A stretch of 64,000 bases of DNA from Bin5 sp965207495 (GTDB lineage: Bacteria > Chloroflexota > Anaerolineae > Caldilineales > Caldilineaceae), in contig OZ242287.1 in the NCBI GenBank assembly GCA_965207495.1, positions 2,604,001 to 2,668,000 on the forward strand. The letters are read 5' to 3'. Positions 43,748 to 53,029 of the stretch are shown piece by piece; the first letter of the stretch is position 1, and each line of letters starts with the position of its first letter. The position numbers and the translations under genes are program-made. Below the pieces are notes generated by a model that saw nothing but the letters and a program-made list of their open reading frames with translations, was not told the DNA's origin and did not search any database.

Positions 43748-46138
43748 ATGACTCAAATCGAAAAACTGAAACAGGAAGTTGAAACCCTGCGCGACCGCCT
43801 CGCCCGCTTAACCGAGGCCAGCCATCGCATCAACGACAGTCTGGATTTCGAAAGCGTTCTGCAAGGGGTCTTGGACAGCGCCCGACTGCTGACCAAGGCA
43901 AAATTCGGTGTAATTACGCTGATCAATGAAACAGGAGAAATTCAGGACTTTCTCGCTTCCGGGATGACCCAGGAAGAGAGCCAGCATATGTGGGACTGGC
44001 AGGAGGGTATCGGTCTATTTGACTATCTTGGAAAGATGCAAAAGCCGCTGCGGCTGAATGACTTTCACAGTCACACTCGCGCCTTGGGTCTTCCCGATTT
44101 CCAACCCCCTATGTCTGTAAACTCGCCCTTACCCTTCCTTGCCGCGCCCATTCGCCATCACCGCGAAATCGTGGGCAACTTCTTTCTCGGCGAAAAGGAC
44201 AAGGAAAATGGCCTGTTCACCACAGATGACGAAGAGACTTTGGTTGCATTCGCCTCCCAGGCTGGCCTCGTCATCGCAAATGCGCGACGCCATCAAGACG
44301 AACAAAAAGCCAGGGCTCGCCTGGAAACGCTCATCGACACGTCGCCGGTCGGCGTGGTTGTTCTCAATGTTTCGACAGGTGAGGCAGTAACATTCAACCG
44401 CGAAGCGGCAAGAATTATTGACGCCCTTAGAACATCGGATACCACTGTCCAACAGCTTCTCGGTCTGATTACCATTCGCCGTGCAGACGGACGCGAGGTT
44501 TCCTTGCAGGAGTTTCCCGTCGCCCAGATGCTGCGTGCCGGCGAAACAATTCGCGCCGAGGAAATCGAGATCAGGGTCCCCGGCGGCAATTCAGTCAGAA
44601 CTCTGGTCAACGCTACGCCCATCCACCTGGAACAGGATAGCGAAGTCGATTCCTTCGTCGTCACCATGCAGGACATGGCCGCGCTCGAAGAAATCGAACG
44701 GCTGCGCTCCGAATTCTCTGCCATGATCAGCCACGAACTGCGTGTGCCGCTGGCTTCCATCAAAGGCTCTGCTGCCACCGTTTTGACCGCCCCCACTACC
44801 TTCGGCCCCACTGAAATGGTGCAGTTTTTTCGAATCATAAATCGCGAGGCCGACCACATGAGCGGCCTGATCAACGACCTCCTTGATGTTGCCCATATCG
44901 AAGCAGGGACGCTGTCGATTTCCCCTGAACCTGTCGGCATCACCGAGATGATCGAAAACGCAAGAAGCACTTTTTTGAGCGGTGGCGACAGGAATAGTCT
45001 CCAGATCGACATCCAGGCGGATCTTCCCCCCGTTATGGCCGACAAACGCCGCATCGCCCAGGTTCTGGGCAACCTGCTTTCCAATGCCGCAAAACACTCG
45101 CCCCATTCGTCGGCCATTCGCGTCAGCGCTGTCAGTCAGGGCGTCCATGTCTCCGTAACAGTAGCCGACGACGGCGCGGGACTGCCAAAAGAGCTCCTGC
45201 CCCAACTCTTCCGCAAAATTCCTCCCGGACCGGGCGATCATGGGCAAGGCCTCGGTCTGACAATCTGCAAAGGCATTGTAGAAGAGCACGGCGGTCGCAT
45301 CTGGGCAGAAAGTGACGGGCCGGGCAAGGGAGCCCTCTTTACCTTCACCCTTCCAGCCGCAAACGACGGAAGTTCCTACGCCCCAACAACCCTGACCGAC
45401 CACGCTTCCGCTGCCCAGACTGTCTCGACCCGCGACCAGAACCGAATCCTGGTCATCGATGACGATCCCAAGTCCCTCAGATACGTACGCGATATCCTAT
45501 CCAATTCGGGATACCAGCCCGTCGTCACCGCCGAACCAAAAGAAGCCCTGCGCCTCGTCTCAGACAAGAAGCCCGCGCTTATCCTCCTTGACCTCATGCT
45601 CCCCGGTAGCAGCGGCATTGAACTGATGACCGATATTCTCAGTGTCGCCAACGTTCCCATCATCTTTCTGTCAGCCTACGGACAGGAAGATGTCGTCGCC
45701 AGGGCATTTGACATGGGTGCCGCCGACTACGTCGTCAAACCTTTTTCAAAAACCGAGCTGCTAGCCAGGATCAGAGCCGCCCTGCGACACCAGGAAGTAG
45801 TTCCTCCTTCAACGCCCTACCGCCGCGCAGAACTCGCCATCGACTACGCTAGCCGCACCGTGACGCTCGCCGACAGCCCTGTCCGCCTGACAGCCATGGA
45901 GCACCGGCTCCTCACCCATCTCTCAGCGAACGCCGGTAGAACCTTGACCCACGATCACCTGATGCAGCACGTCTGGGGCCTGCCGGGGAGCCTCGACCTG
46001 AGACCCTTGCGCACAGCCATCAAAACCCTCCGCCGCAAACTTGGCGACAGCTCCGCAGATCCCACTTACATCTTCACCGAGCCGCGTGTCGGCTACAGCA
46101 TGGAACGAGGCGACGGCCCGCCACTCTCGTCCCACTAA
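43748..46138 (+). CDS. Fused GAF-PAS histidine kinase and OmpR-type response regulator
   Basis: A 796-residue one-protein two-component system. Order: short coiled coil (1-20); GAF domain (about 22-185); PAS-like domain (190-310); HisKA with phospho-acceptor His329 in MISHELRVPLASIKG; HATPase with NLLSNAAKHS, DDGAGLP and GQGLGL (about 430-550); receiver domain with VIDDDP and phospho-acceptor Asp615 in LLDLMLPG; and a C-terminal winged helix (about 690-790) with LTAMEHRLLTHL and TAIKTLRRKLGD, typical of OmpR/PhoB regulators. No membrane segment is seen, so the sensor is cytoplasmic. ATG 43748 is preferred (AAAGGA upstream) over 43634. The domain order looks like a KdpD kinase half fused to a KdpE-like regulator. 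Target genes are unknown. Confidence 0.9.
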   Translation: MTQIEKLKQEVETLRDRLARLTEASHRINDSLDFESVLQGVLDSARLLTKAKFGVITLINETGEIQDFLASGMTQEESQHMWDWQEGIGLFDYLGKMQKPLRLNDFHSHTRALGLPDFQPPMSVNSPLPFLAAPIRHHREIVGNFFLGEKDKENGLFTTDDEETLVAFASQAGLVIANARRHQDEQKARARLETLIDTSPVGVVVLNVSTGEAVTFNREAARIIDALRTSDTTVQQLLGLITIRRADGREVSLQEFPVAQMLRAGETIRAEEIEIRVPGGNSVRTLVNATPIHLEQDSEVDSFVVTMQDMAALEEIERLRSEFSAMISHELRVPLASIKGSAATVLTAPTTFGPTEMVQFFRIINREADHMSGLINDLLDVAHIEAGTLSISPEPVGITEMIENARSTFLSGGDRNSLQIDIQADLPPVMADKRRIAQVLGNLLSNAAKHSPHSSAIRVSAVSQGVHVSVTVADDGAGLPKELLPQLFRKIPPGPGDHGQGLGLTICKGIVEEHGGRIWAESDGPGKGALFTFTLPAANDGSSYAPTTLTDHASAAQTVSTRDQNRILVIDDDPKSLRYVRDILSNSGYQPVVTAEPKEALRLVSDKKPALILLDLMLPGSSGIELMTDILSVANVPIIFLSAYGQEDVVARAFDMGAADYVVKPFSKTELLARIRAALRHQEVVPPSTPYRRAELAIDYASRTVTLADSPVRLTAMEHRLLTHLSANAGRTLTHDHLMQHVWGLPGSLDLRPLRTAIKTLRRKLGDSSADPTYIFTEPRVGYSMERGDGPPLSSH

Positions 46139-46310
46139 ATCAGCCTTCACACCCTCATCCCTATGACGCGTGTACATCCGCAGTCTCCCACCAACTCATG
46201 TTTTTCGCCGTTTTCACAGTTTTCCTTTTATCGGCACCCGTGTCATAATAGGTAGGCCATAGTTTAGCGTTCATAGGATGAACTGGATGGAGCATTATGC
46301 CCCCTTGCCC

Positions 46311-46332
46311 TGTGATGCGTGTAACTATGGCA
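46311..46332. repeat. 22-nt direct repeat, right copy
   Basis: Exact copy of 43406-43427, located about 170 nt after the stop of the kinase/regulator gene. Confidence 0.7.
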
Positions 46333-46517
46333 CCTGCACTCCATTCAGTTAGCAAGGGGGCACCTCTTTCCCCCTCAACGCTGACCTGGGCTCCACCTGA
46401 TTTCACCTAACAGACTCGCACCGGCAGTCTAGCGACACGTCCTGAAATCCCCACCATCGCCGACAACCGACACGTTTGATTCCTTCAACCTGCTCTCCAC
46501 CCCCCTGCCCTCCCCCT

Positions 46518-46830
46518 TCACTAACCACTAACCACTGCAGTTTAGGGCGTTCGTGCCTTCGGCCCTCACTTGTGCGGGGGCTGCGCCCCCGCAACGCCCC
46601 GCCCTAGCTCGACACCGTGTTTATTCTTCCCCAGCATCGTGTCTACAGAAAGGTGTCTACACCCCCACTTGCATCCTCAACCCAGCGACCACTAACTACT
46701 GGTGTTTCCCTGACCCGTGACCACTAACCACTGACCCCTGCAGTTCCGCGCCCCCGCAACGCCCCGCCCTTACTAGACCACCGTGTCTATTCTTCCCCGG
46801 CTTTACGTCTAGCCAACAGTATTCTCCCCA
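46518..46830. repeat. Dispersed composite intergenic repeat, copy 2
   Basis: Has the same block order as copy 1: heptamers (CACTAAC-type, 46518-46540), a GC-rich core with GCGGGGGCTGCGCCCCCGC (about 46546-46615), CTACAGAAAGGTGTCTACAC (46642-46661), and a second heptamer tract (about 46709-46740) ending in CAGTTCCG. A partial second core follows at 46747-46815 (CCCCCGCAACGCCCCGCCC). Confidence 0.8.
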
Positions 46831-46969
46831 ACCGGTCCTGTAAGGGCAGGCCTTGTGCCTGCTACTACACTCCCCTCTACACCAAACTTGTGCCGACCGT
46901 TACTCCCCTATACCCCAGACCCAAATCAGGACGAAATAAATCTCCACGCATTTAACCACCCAAATACAC

Positions 46970-47000
46970 AAAAAAAGCCGCGCCTCGGAGCGGCGCAGCT
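46970..47000 (-). terminator. Intrinsic terminator on the minus strand
   Basis: Read on the minus strand, a GC-rich hairpin (AGC-GCGCC type stem at 46976-46984 pairing with 46992-47000, one mismatch) is followed by a run of seven T. It lies about 170 nt past the stop of the minus-strand ORF at 47171 and suits that transcription unit. Confidence 0.6.
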
Positions 47001-47170
47001 TCATCTCCAGCCTATCCTGGATTGCATCGTTCAGGCGCGAGCACTTCTCTACAAAGAATCCCGCCTGATGGCCACAGACATATTCGTCAACGTAACATAG
47101 AGGAAAGCGTAAAGAAACTTTCCCTCAAGCCACACTTCATCCGACATGAAAGATTCGCCTCTGGCCTGCT

Positions 47171-47827
47171 CTACACGGTAGCGAAGCGAGCTAGGCCCAA
47201 ACACCGAAACATCTCAGCCCAGAATTCGTTGTCACTGCTTGACGCGGAGTGATCCCTCCACCGCCCTGCGCGCATTGCCACCCGGTACCCGTTCTTGATC
47301 CGTGAATGGAACTCTTGACCGCCGGGTTCCAGCCTAAGCGCGTAATCCACTATGTAAGCAAACTCGTGGATGAGAACGATATTACAAAGTGGCACCGTAT
47401 CGTTCTTCGGATCAGTTGGCGGATCCGGTGCAATGACCAGCCCCTCTCCACCTCCGCAGCGCAGGCCGGCGCATCCGAGTGCCGTAGGAGAACAGCCGGT
47501 TTCTCCGGCTTCGACTTCGGGCGCCTGGGTGATCCGGGCGTCAGCTTGGCTGCGGGTACGTCTATCATATATCACAACCCGAACATTATTGGTGACTATG
47601 GCCTCAAGCAGGTTGGGCCGGTCGGAGAGCATTCCGGAAATGATGTCCCGCGCTCGAAACAACACTTTATCAGGTATCGCGGCGGGGGAGACCACGGGAA
47701 TTCCACCAGCGTCCAGGAATTTCTGATTGAACGGATCGAGCCCGAGGGGGGGGCCATGGTGGCGGCGTTCGTGTCGTCTAGCCGCAGTCGGGCAGACCGA
47801 GGCCCGCAAGGTCATTCCTATCAACAT
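47171..47827 (-). pseudogene. Zincin-like metallopeptidase domain ORF with degenerate HExxH
   Basis: A reading frame of up to 218 codons whose recognisable part starts near FNQKFLDAGGIPVVSP. It resembles the secreted zincin-like domains that follow LRR arrays in related Chloroflexi proteins. The zinc-binding helix reads HEFAYIVDY, so the second histidine of HEFAH is Tyr, one base change away. A downstream FWAE could be the third ligand. No credible start is seen. The ATG at 47757 is one base out of frame across an eight-base homopolymer (47746-47753), so an indel there may have broken the gene. It lies directly after the FN3/LRR gene on the same strand. It is probably inactive or a fragment. 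Confidence 0.5.
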
Positions 47828-50222
47828 TCCGCAGCCCTGACGGAATGCACCCGGTCAATCCGTTCCCGCCTAGGTACAGGTCTGTCAGGTTGGAGAGATT
47901 GCCCAGTTCTGGCGGGATCGCTCCAGTCAACTGGTTGTCGTGTAGCCGGAGCTCTGTCAGGTTTGAGAGGCGGCCCAGTTCTGGCGGTATCGATCCGCTC
48001 AATTGGTTGGTGCCCAGGTTAAGCCATGTCAGGTTGGAGAGGCGGCCCAGCTCTGGCGGTATCGATCCGCTCAACTGGTTGTTTTCTAGCCACAGATCTG
48101 TCAGGTTGGAGAGATTGCCCAGTTCTGTCGGTATCGATCCGCTCAACTGGTTGGCGGCGAGTCCCAGGACTTCCAGGTTGGAGAGATTGCCCAGTTCTGG
48201 CGGTATCATTCCGCTCAACTGATTGTGGTTTAGCAACAGCAGTGTCAGGTTGGAGAGATTGCCCAGTTCTGGCGGTATCGTTCCGCTCAACTGGTTCCCG
48301 CCTAGCCACAGTTCTTCCAGGTTGGAGAGATTGCCCAGTTCTGTCGGTATCGTTCCGCTCAACTGGTTGATGTCGAGGCTCAGGACTTCCAGGTTGGTGA
48401 GTTTGCCCAGTTCTGTCGGTATCGTTCCGCTCAACCAGTTGTCGTATAGCCGCAGCTCTGTCAGGTTTGAGAGGCGGCCCAGCTCTGGCGGTATCGTTCC
48501 ACGCAACTGGTTGTCTTCTAGATTCAGGGAAACGACCCGACCTGTGCTGTCGGTTTCAACGCCGTGCCAGTCGTAAAGCGGCGCCTCGGTCAGCCAATTG
48601 TCGCTCTTCAACCAGTTGGCTCCATCCGTGGCATTGTAGAGCGCGACCAAGGCTACCCTGTCCGTGTTGGCGCTGAACGCGGTCGGCGTTGGTGTCTGCG
48701 TTGGCGTCTGCCCGGCCGTCGCGGTAGCAGACGCATACCCCGACCAGAGGCCGGTCTCACCGGCGGCGTTCACCGCACGTACCGTGTAGAAGTACGTGGT
48801 GCCCGCCGTGAGTCCGGTATGGCTGTAGGTTGTGTCAGTCAGGTTGCCGTCGTCGAGCTTCTGCCAGCCGGTGTCGGCGTTCCACCACGTCAACAGTTCG
48901 TAGCGCGCCGCGTCTGCCACGACACCCCAGCTGAGGTCAATCGTACCCGCGTCCGTAACCTGCGCCGCCAGAACAGGCGCAGACTGCGCGGCTGCGGCCG
49001 TCGCCGATGGTGTGGGCGTAGGTGTCGTAGAAATCATCGGCATAGCGGTCGGCGTAGGTGTCGGCGTTGGCGTCTGCCCGGTCGTTACGGTAGCAGACGC
49101 ATATTCCGACCAGGGGCCGGTCTCACCGGCGGCGTTCACCGCACGTACCGTGTAGAAGTACGTGGTGCCCGCCGTGAGTCCGGTATGGCTGTAGGTTGTG
49201 TCAGTCAGGTTGCCGTCGTCGAGTTTCTGCCAGCCGGTGCCGGCGTTCCACCACGTCAACAGTTCGTAGCGCGCCGCGTCTGCCACGACACCCCAGCTGA
49301 GGTCAATCGTACCCGCGGCCGTAACCTGCGCCGCCAGAACAGGCGCAGACAGCGCGGCTGCGGCCGTCGCTGACGGTGTGGGCGTAGGTGTCGTAGAAAT
49401 CATCGGCACTGCGGTCGGCGCTGGTGTCTGCGTTGGCGTTGGCGCCTCTACGGTCGTCGCGGTAGCAGATGCATATTCCGACCAGGGGCCGGTCTCACCG
49501 GCGGCGTTCACCGCACGTACCGTGTAGAAGTACGTGGTGCCCGCCGTCGGTCCGGTATGGCTGTAGGTTGTGTCAGTCAGGTTGCCGTCGTCGAGCTTCT
49601 GCCAGCCGGTGTCGGCGTTCCACCACGTCAACAGTTCGTAGCGCGCCGCGTCTGCCACGACACCCCAGCTGAGGTCAATCGTACCCGCGGCCGTAACCTG
49701 CGCCGCCAGAACAGGCGCAGACTGCGCGGCTGCGGCCGTCGCTGACGGTGTGGGCGTAGGTGTCGTAGAAATCAACGGCATTGCGGTCGGCGTTGGTGTC
49801 TGCGTTGGCGTCTGCCCGGTCGTCGTGATAGCAGATGCATATTCCGACCAGGGGCCGGTCTCACCGGCCGCGTTCACCGCACGTACCGTGTAGAAGTACG
49901 TGGTGCCCGCCGTGAGTCCGGTATGGCTGTAGGTTGTGTCAGTCAGGTTGCCGTCGTCGAGCTTCTGCCAGCCGGTGTCGGCGTTCCACCAAGTCAACAG
50001 TTCGTAGCGCGCCGCGTCTGCCACCGCTGTCCAGTTCAACTCGACCGTACCATTGTCGGCCTCGGCGGTCAGCGAGGGCGCAGGGACCGTGGCTTCCGTC
50101 GAAGTCTGTTGGGCCCAGACCAGATTCGCGTATACCAGGAAGACAGTAGTTGCCAGGAGAGCAGCCGCCAGCCAGCCGCCGGGGCCGCGCAGGACTGTCG
50201 AAATGTTCCGTGGATGAAACAT
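47778..50222 (-). CDS. Secreted FN3-repeat and leucine-rich-repeat surface protein
   Basis: An 814-residue exported protein with a signal sequence (about 1-38: GGWLAAALLATTVFLVYAN, cleavage after VWA). Four fibronectin type III domains of about 85 residues (near 45-135, 168-257, 292-380, 414-502) share almost identical cores such as ELLTWWNADTGWQKLDDGN. They are joined by Thr/Pro-rich linkers (TPTQTPTPTA). From about residue 510 a capping segment (VALYNATDGANW) leads into about ten 24-residue LRRs of the xLSNLTxLxLxxNxLxGxIPxEL plant/bacterial type, ending in a GLTGCIPSGL cap with PDC. GGGAGG precedes ATG 50222. It is probably a cell-surface adhesion or recognition protein; no anchor is visible. 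Confidence 0.9.
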   Translation of the reverse strand: MFHPRNISTVLRGPGGWLAAALLATTVFLVYANLVWAQQTSTEATVPAPSLTAEADNGTVELNWTAVADAARYELLTWWNADTGWQKLDDGNLTDTTYSHTGLTAGTTYFYTVRAVNAAGETGPWSEYASAITTTGQTPTQTPTPTAMPLISTTPTPTPSATAAAAQSAPVLAAQVTAAGTIDLSWGVVADAARYELLTWWNADTGWQKLDDGNLTDTTYSHTGPTAGTTYFYTVRAVNAAGETGPWSEYASATATTVEAPTPTQTPAPTAVPMISTTPTPTPSATAAAALSAPVLAAQVTAAGTIDLSWGVVADAARYELLTWWNAGTGWQKLDDGNLTDTTYSHTGLTAGTTYFYTVRAVNAAGETGPWSEYASATVTTGQTPTPTPTPTAMPMISTTPTPTPSATAAAAQSAPVLAAQVTDAGTIDLSWGVVADAARYELLTWWNADTGWQKLDDGNLTDTTYSHTGLTAGTTYFYTVRAVNAAGETGLWSGYASATATAGQTPTQTPTPTAFSANTDRVALVALYNATDGANWLKSDNWLTEAPLYDWHGVETDSTGRVVSLNLEDNQLRGTIPPELGRLSNLTELRLYDNWLSGTIPTELGKLTNLEVLSLDINQLSGTIPTELGNLSNLEELWLGGNQLSGTIPPELGNLSNLTLLLLNHNQLSGMIPPELGNLSNLEVLGLAANQLSGSIPTELGNLSNLTDLWLENNQLSGSIPPELGRLSNLTWLNLGTNQLSGSIPPELGRLSNLTELRLHDNQLTGAIPPELGNLSNLTDLYLGGNGLTGCIPSGLRNVDRNDLAGLGLPDCG
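48716..50080. repeat. Tandem DNA repeat encoding four FN3 domains
   Basis: Four near-identical units with a period of 366-372 nt (GGTCTCAC landmark at 48753, 49119, 49491 and 49857). Much of each 250-nt core is identical at the nucleotide level, including third codon positions, indicating recent duplication or gene conversion. Confidence 0.85.
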
Positions 50223-51712
50223 CGGCTCTGCCTCCCGAACGTGTATGGCGCGTCAAATGAAGTGCAGCTTATATCGGTCACAGGACCAATAGGGGTGGCG
50301 TCTCCCGTTTGGGCTGTCGTCGAGCAATCACCTAACCCGAACTTCCCCAAAAAAGATGACTCTCCTATACTCTAGCAAATTAATATAAGATATTTGTTAG
50401 GAAATGCGATCCAAGCCTGTGATTTCTTGTAAGAATTGGCCAAGGCCGGCAAATGTGCCCACAAATGCGCAGAACCATGCTTCAATTCAACCAGCGCATT
50501 GGCACAGGAACACCGAAACTCTGTCAGCACGATGGTAGTCCTGGAGTCGGTCGCTCCGACTCTGCTTTTCCCGCCTGCCTCCTCAACAATCACCGTCAGA
50601 GCGTGCATAAGTGAAGAAATCCGCGTCTTAGCCTCTTGAGGTGGGCTGAATTCACCACAGGCGCGCAAAAAGGCCGTCCCGCATAATCATGTGCTGAGAA
50701 GGCTTCCTGGCTGGTGCAATCAGCTAATGGGGATCGACAGCAGAGTAGGTCAAAACGCTGGCTGCGTTTTGCAAGCCCGAGGAAAGAGAAGTGTGCGTCC
50801 AATCGTTCGTGCACGGCGCGGGCGGCATGGGAACGGTTCTGGAGGGGATTCCTACCGCGGCAAAGGTAGCAGAAGCCTTCGGCCACCCAGTTCGGACCCT
50901 GCCGACAATTTGAAGAGGTTATGGAAGCACTGTGTGGAGATGTCGAAAACGGACTGGCCGGAAATACGAGGAAGAACTATCTCGGCCAGTGGCGACCCTC
51001 TTCGGGTTGGCCTCAGAAAATGGGTTTTCCCGCACTCCCAGCTGACCCCTCCCAAGTTGCCGCATTCAGCCCTGAACGCAGCGCTAATATTGTCCAATAA
51101 CCGGCCACACTGCATTCTGAGGCCGCTGCCATCGCGCACATTCACAGTGCAGCAGGGTTTGGCAACCACTGTGACAACCATTGTGACAACCAAGGTGTCA
51201 AGTCGGAGTACACCTTCCCTGGCAAATCTGGAACGTTTTAACCCCAGTTGACTCATCAATCTTCGAGAAGTGGACGCCCTCTGTCCATCCCTACTTACCC
51301 CGCCGCAATCTCATTACGCTTGCGAGTTCGTACGGCTACAATCTAAGCCCCTATTGTCAAGACGGACAGTTCGATATCCCTCAATGACCTGATACTATAA
51401 CCGCACACTGATAAGTTTGGTTTCCTTCGGCGACAATGAGAACAAGCAAGCTGAACTGGCGGCGCTATGGAACTGAGCGAATTGGACAAGTGGGCGGATT
51501 GATCAGTTCTAACGTGGATTTGACCCCTGGGGCTGCTTGGCCTGACGAGAAAGCCCCTGTCGTTGGTCAACCAGGGTTCTCTAGTTCATTCTTGAATTGC
51601 AAAACTCAGACTCTCTACAAGCTGAAAGGGGCGTATGATCTCTTGGAAAAAGGACTGCAAGATTTTCAGTTCGATCCTGTTTTCATTTGCCATTGGACAA
51701 CATTGGATATAA
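50223..51712. other. Gene-free region upstream of FN3/LRR gene
   Basis: About 1.5 kb with no coding region I can support. Base composition becomes AT-richer towards 51.6-51.9 kb. A 99-codon plus-strand frame at 51436-51735 has no family features and runs into the inverted repeat. Short repeats such as CTGTGACAACCATTGTGACAAC occur near 51170. Confidence 0.45.
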
Positions 51713-51752
51713 TTGGGAATTATATACGTAATTAGGAACCGAAACGGGGACA
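51713..51752 (+). repeat. Left imperfect inverted repeat of an AT-richer segment
   Basis: Contains TTGGGAATTATAT (51713-51725) and ACCGAAACGGGGACA (51738-51752). Both occur in the same order in the reverse complement of 53319-53370. Confidence 0.75.
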
Positions 51753-51765
51753 CTCTGAGTCAAAA

Positions 51766-51787
51766 AAGTGACCGTTTCCGGTCACTT
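51766..51787 (-). terminator. Intrinsic terminator of membrane protein gene
   Basis: A perfect 9-bp stem (AAGTGACCG at 51766-51774 with its complement at 51779-51787). On the minus strand the loop is GAAA and the stem runs into six T. It lies about 120 nt beyond the stop of the minus-strand gene at 51907. Confidence 0.8.
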
Positions 51788-51906
51788 CGGGAAAGAAGGT
51801 AAAAGTTTTGCACCTTAAAGCTTGGCATTTCATTTTGCATAAGTGTAAAGTCTTGCATTTCCTCTCTCTAAGGTATTCCAATTTCTCTGAATTATAGTAT
51901 TGTGGA

Positions 51907-52605
51907 TTATATTTTGCTCATTTTACCTTTCCTCTCTAAGAAGTAGATAGATGCGATGGCAGCCACCAATGGAACCACAGCGATTGTTGTTGAAAGAGTA
52001 AATAAAACATCTGCCATCGAATGACCTGAGTGATAGACCAAAATGTACATAGGGGTCGTATGAAACACGACTGATAGAACAACACCAATTACGAAAAAGC
52101 GCGCCTTCCCTTGACTGGCGCTGCGCATGACAAGCAGGGATATTCCTACATTGTAAACCGTGACAAGGATTCCGAAATGCCATACTGCCGTCAAGGATAT
52201 AGACGGAAAGGTTCCGTCGGCGATATACCATCTAGTAAGGGTCACTGCTGATACTATGACGGAATACAAGATCCCAAACGCAACAGTGTCTTTCCAATCG
52301 AGAGAAACATACCTAAACAGGAACCATTTTACCCCTTCCTTAAATGCGTCTCGCACGAGCCACTGAATTATCCGAATCACAATAAACGAATAAGCATTGT
52401 TAGCGATTATCCCCACTGCAGAGTCAAAGCCAAACGACAAGATAGTGTCTAGTTGCGGGCTGATTATATTAACAACGACAAAAACAGCCGAGGACATAGC
52501 TAACACAGCCCATTTATAGCCAGACGCCTTGCCCCAGGCCAGTATCACTACTGCGTGAATACTGATCAGTAGAAGGTTTAGGGGCAAATATCCGAGATAG
52601 GGCAT
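51907..52605 (-). CDS. Polytopic membrane protein of unknown family
   Basis: A 232-residue protein with about seven hydrophobic segments and a Lys-rich C-terminus (FLERKGKMSKI). ATG 52605 follows AAAGGA by 5 nt; GTG 52608 is in frame. The segment RDAFKEGVKWFLFRY followed by a helix faintly recalls the position of the catalytic motif in PrsW/YhfC-type membrane proteases, but the Glu-Glu pair and later histidines are absent, so I do not assign that function. Codon usage is more AT-rich than neighbouring genes. It sits with a small lipoprotein gene on a segment bounded by inverted repeats, suggesting horizontal acquisition. Confidence 0.65.
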   Translation of the reverse strand: MPYLGYLPLNLLLISIHAVVILAWGKASGYKWAVLAMSSAVFVVVNIISPQLDTILSFGFDSAVGIIANNAYSFIVIRIIQWLVRDAFKEGVKWFLFRYVSLDWKDTVAFGILYSVIVSAVTLTRWYIADGTFPSISLTAVWHFGILVTVYNVGISLLVMRSASQGKARFFVIGVVLSVVFHTTPMYILVYHSGHSMADVLFTLSTTIAVVPLVAAIASIYFLERKGKMSKI

Positions 52606-52695
52606 CACTTTCCTTTGGTATTGATTAGACTAGAAATTAGAAGGAACACCAGAATCAGTACCAACGTAGTTGTTGTCACCTGTCCTTTCAGTGCC

Positions 52696-52735
52696 AAAAC
52701 CCCCCCCCCCGCCTGATTTCCGGCGGGGGGGGTTG
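52696..52735 (-). terminator. Strong G/C-run hairpin terminator
   Basis: A run of eleven C followed by GCC, then TGATTT, then CCGGC and eight G, forming a very stable stem of about 11 bp. On the minus strand it is followed by TTTT. It separates the small lipoprotein gene from the membrane protein gene, and its homopolymer tracts make it error-prone to sequence. Confidence 0.7.
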
Positions 52736-52765
52736 GTTGTTATCTTGGTTCTATTCTTAGCTCTA

Positions 52766-53029
52766 CTATTCACCAGACTGTTTTTCGCCGGTCGGGGTTG
52801 GTCGCATCGTAGCCGTGACCGTAGGCGTACCCGTAGCTGTGGCAGTCAGGGTCGGTCGCAGCGTAGCTGTAACCGTAGACGTTGGTGTACGAGTCTCTAC
52901 TGGCCCAGGGAATAGCGGCGGGGGTGTTCCTCCCGGCCCTAGCCCGTCATGCCACTCGACAGTGCAGGCACTGGCTAATACTCCCCACAGAAATAAGGAT
53001 ACAATCACGGGTGAGTACTTTCTGATCAT
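52766..53029 (-). CDS. Small Thr/Pro-rich lipoprotein
   Basis: An 87-residue protein starting at ATG 53029 after GGGAGGAG. Signal peptide MIRKYSPVIVSLFLWG with lipobox LASAC near residue 21; the mature part is a low-complexity Thr/Pro/Ala tail with repeating TxTxTxRPT units. It could be a membrane-tethered spacer or adhesin stalk; no folded domain is evident. It shares strand and segment with the membrane protein downstream, but a strong hairpin lies between them. Confidence 0.6.
   Translation of the reverse strand: MIRKYSPVIVSLFLWGVLASACTVEWHDGLGPGGTPPPLFPGPVETRTPTSTVTATLRPTLTATATGTPTVTATMRPTPTGEKQSGE

Larger units (their letters stand above)
46139..47170. other. Repeat-rich, gene-free region
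   Basis: About 1 kb. It contains the right copy of the 22-nt repeat (46311-46332), the second composite dispersed repeat (46518-46830) and a minus-strand terminator (46970-47000). I see no gene. Confidence 0.6.

Noticed and set aside
48716..50080. Possible CRISPR-like array
   Set aside because: The regular repeats are 366-372 nt long and encode FN3 domains; no short direct repeats with unique spacers and no cas genes occur.
50372..51259. Several 96-186 codon ORFs between the FN3/LRR gene and the inverted-repeat segment
   Set aside because: Mutually overlapping, compositionally random and without recognisable domains.
51436..51735. 99-codon plus-strand ORF
   Set aside because: No family resemblance and it ends inside the left inverted repeat; weak evidence only.
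51907..52605. Assignment as PrsW/YhfC-type membrane protease
   Set aside because: Only a faint positional likeness around FKEGVKW; the catalytic Glu pair and histidines are missing.
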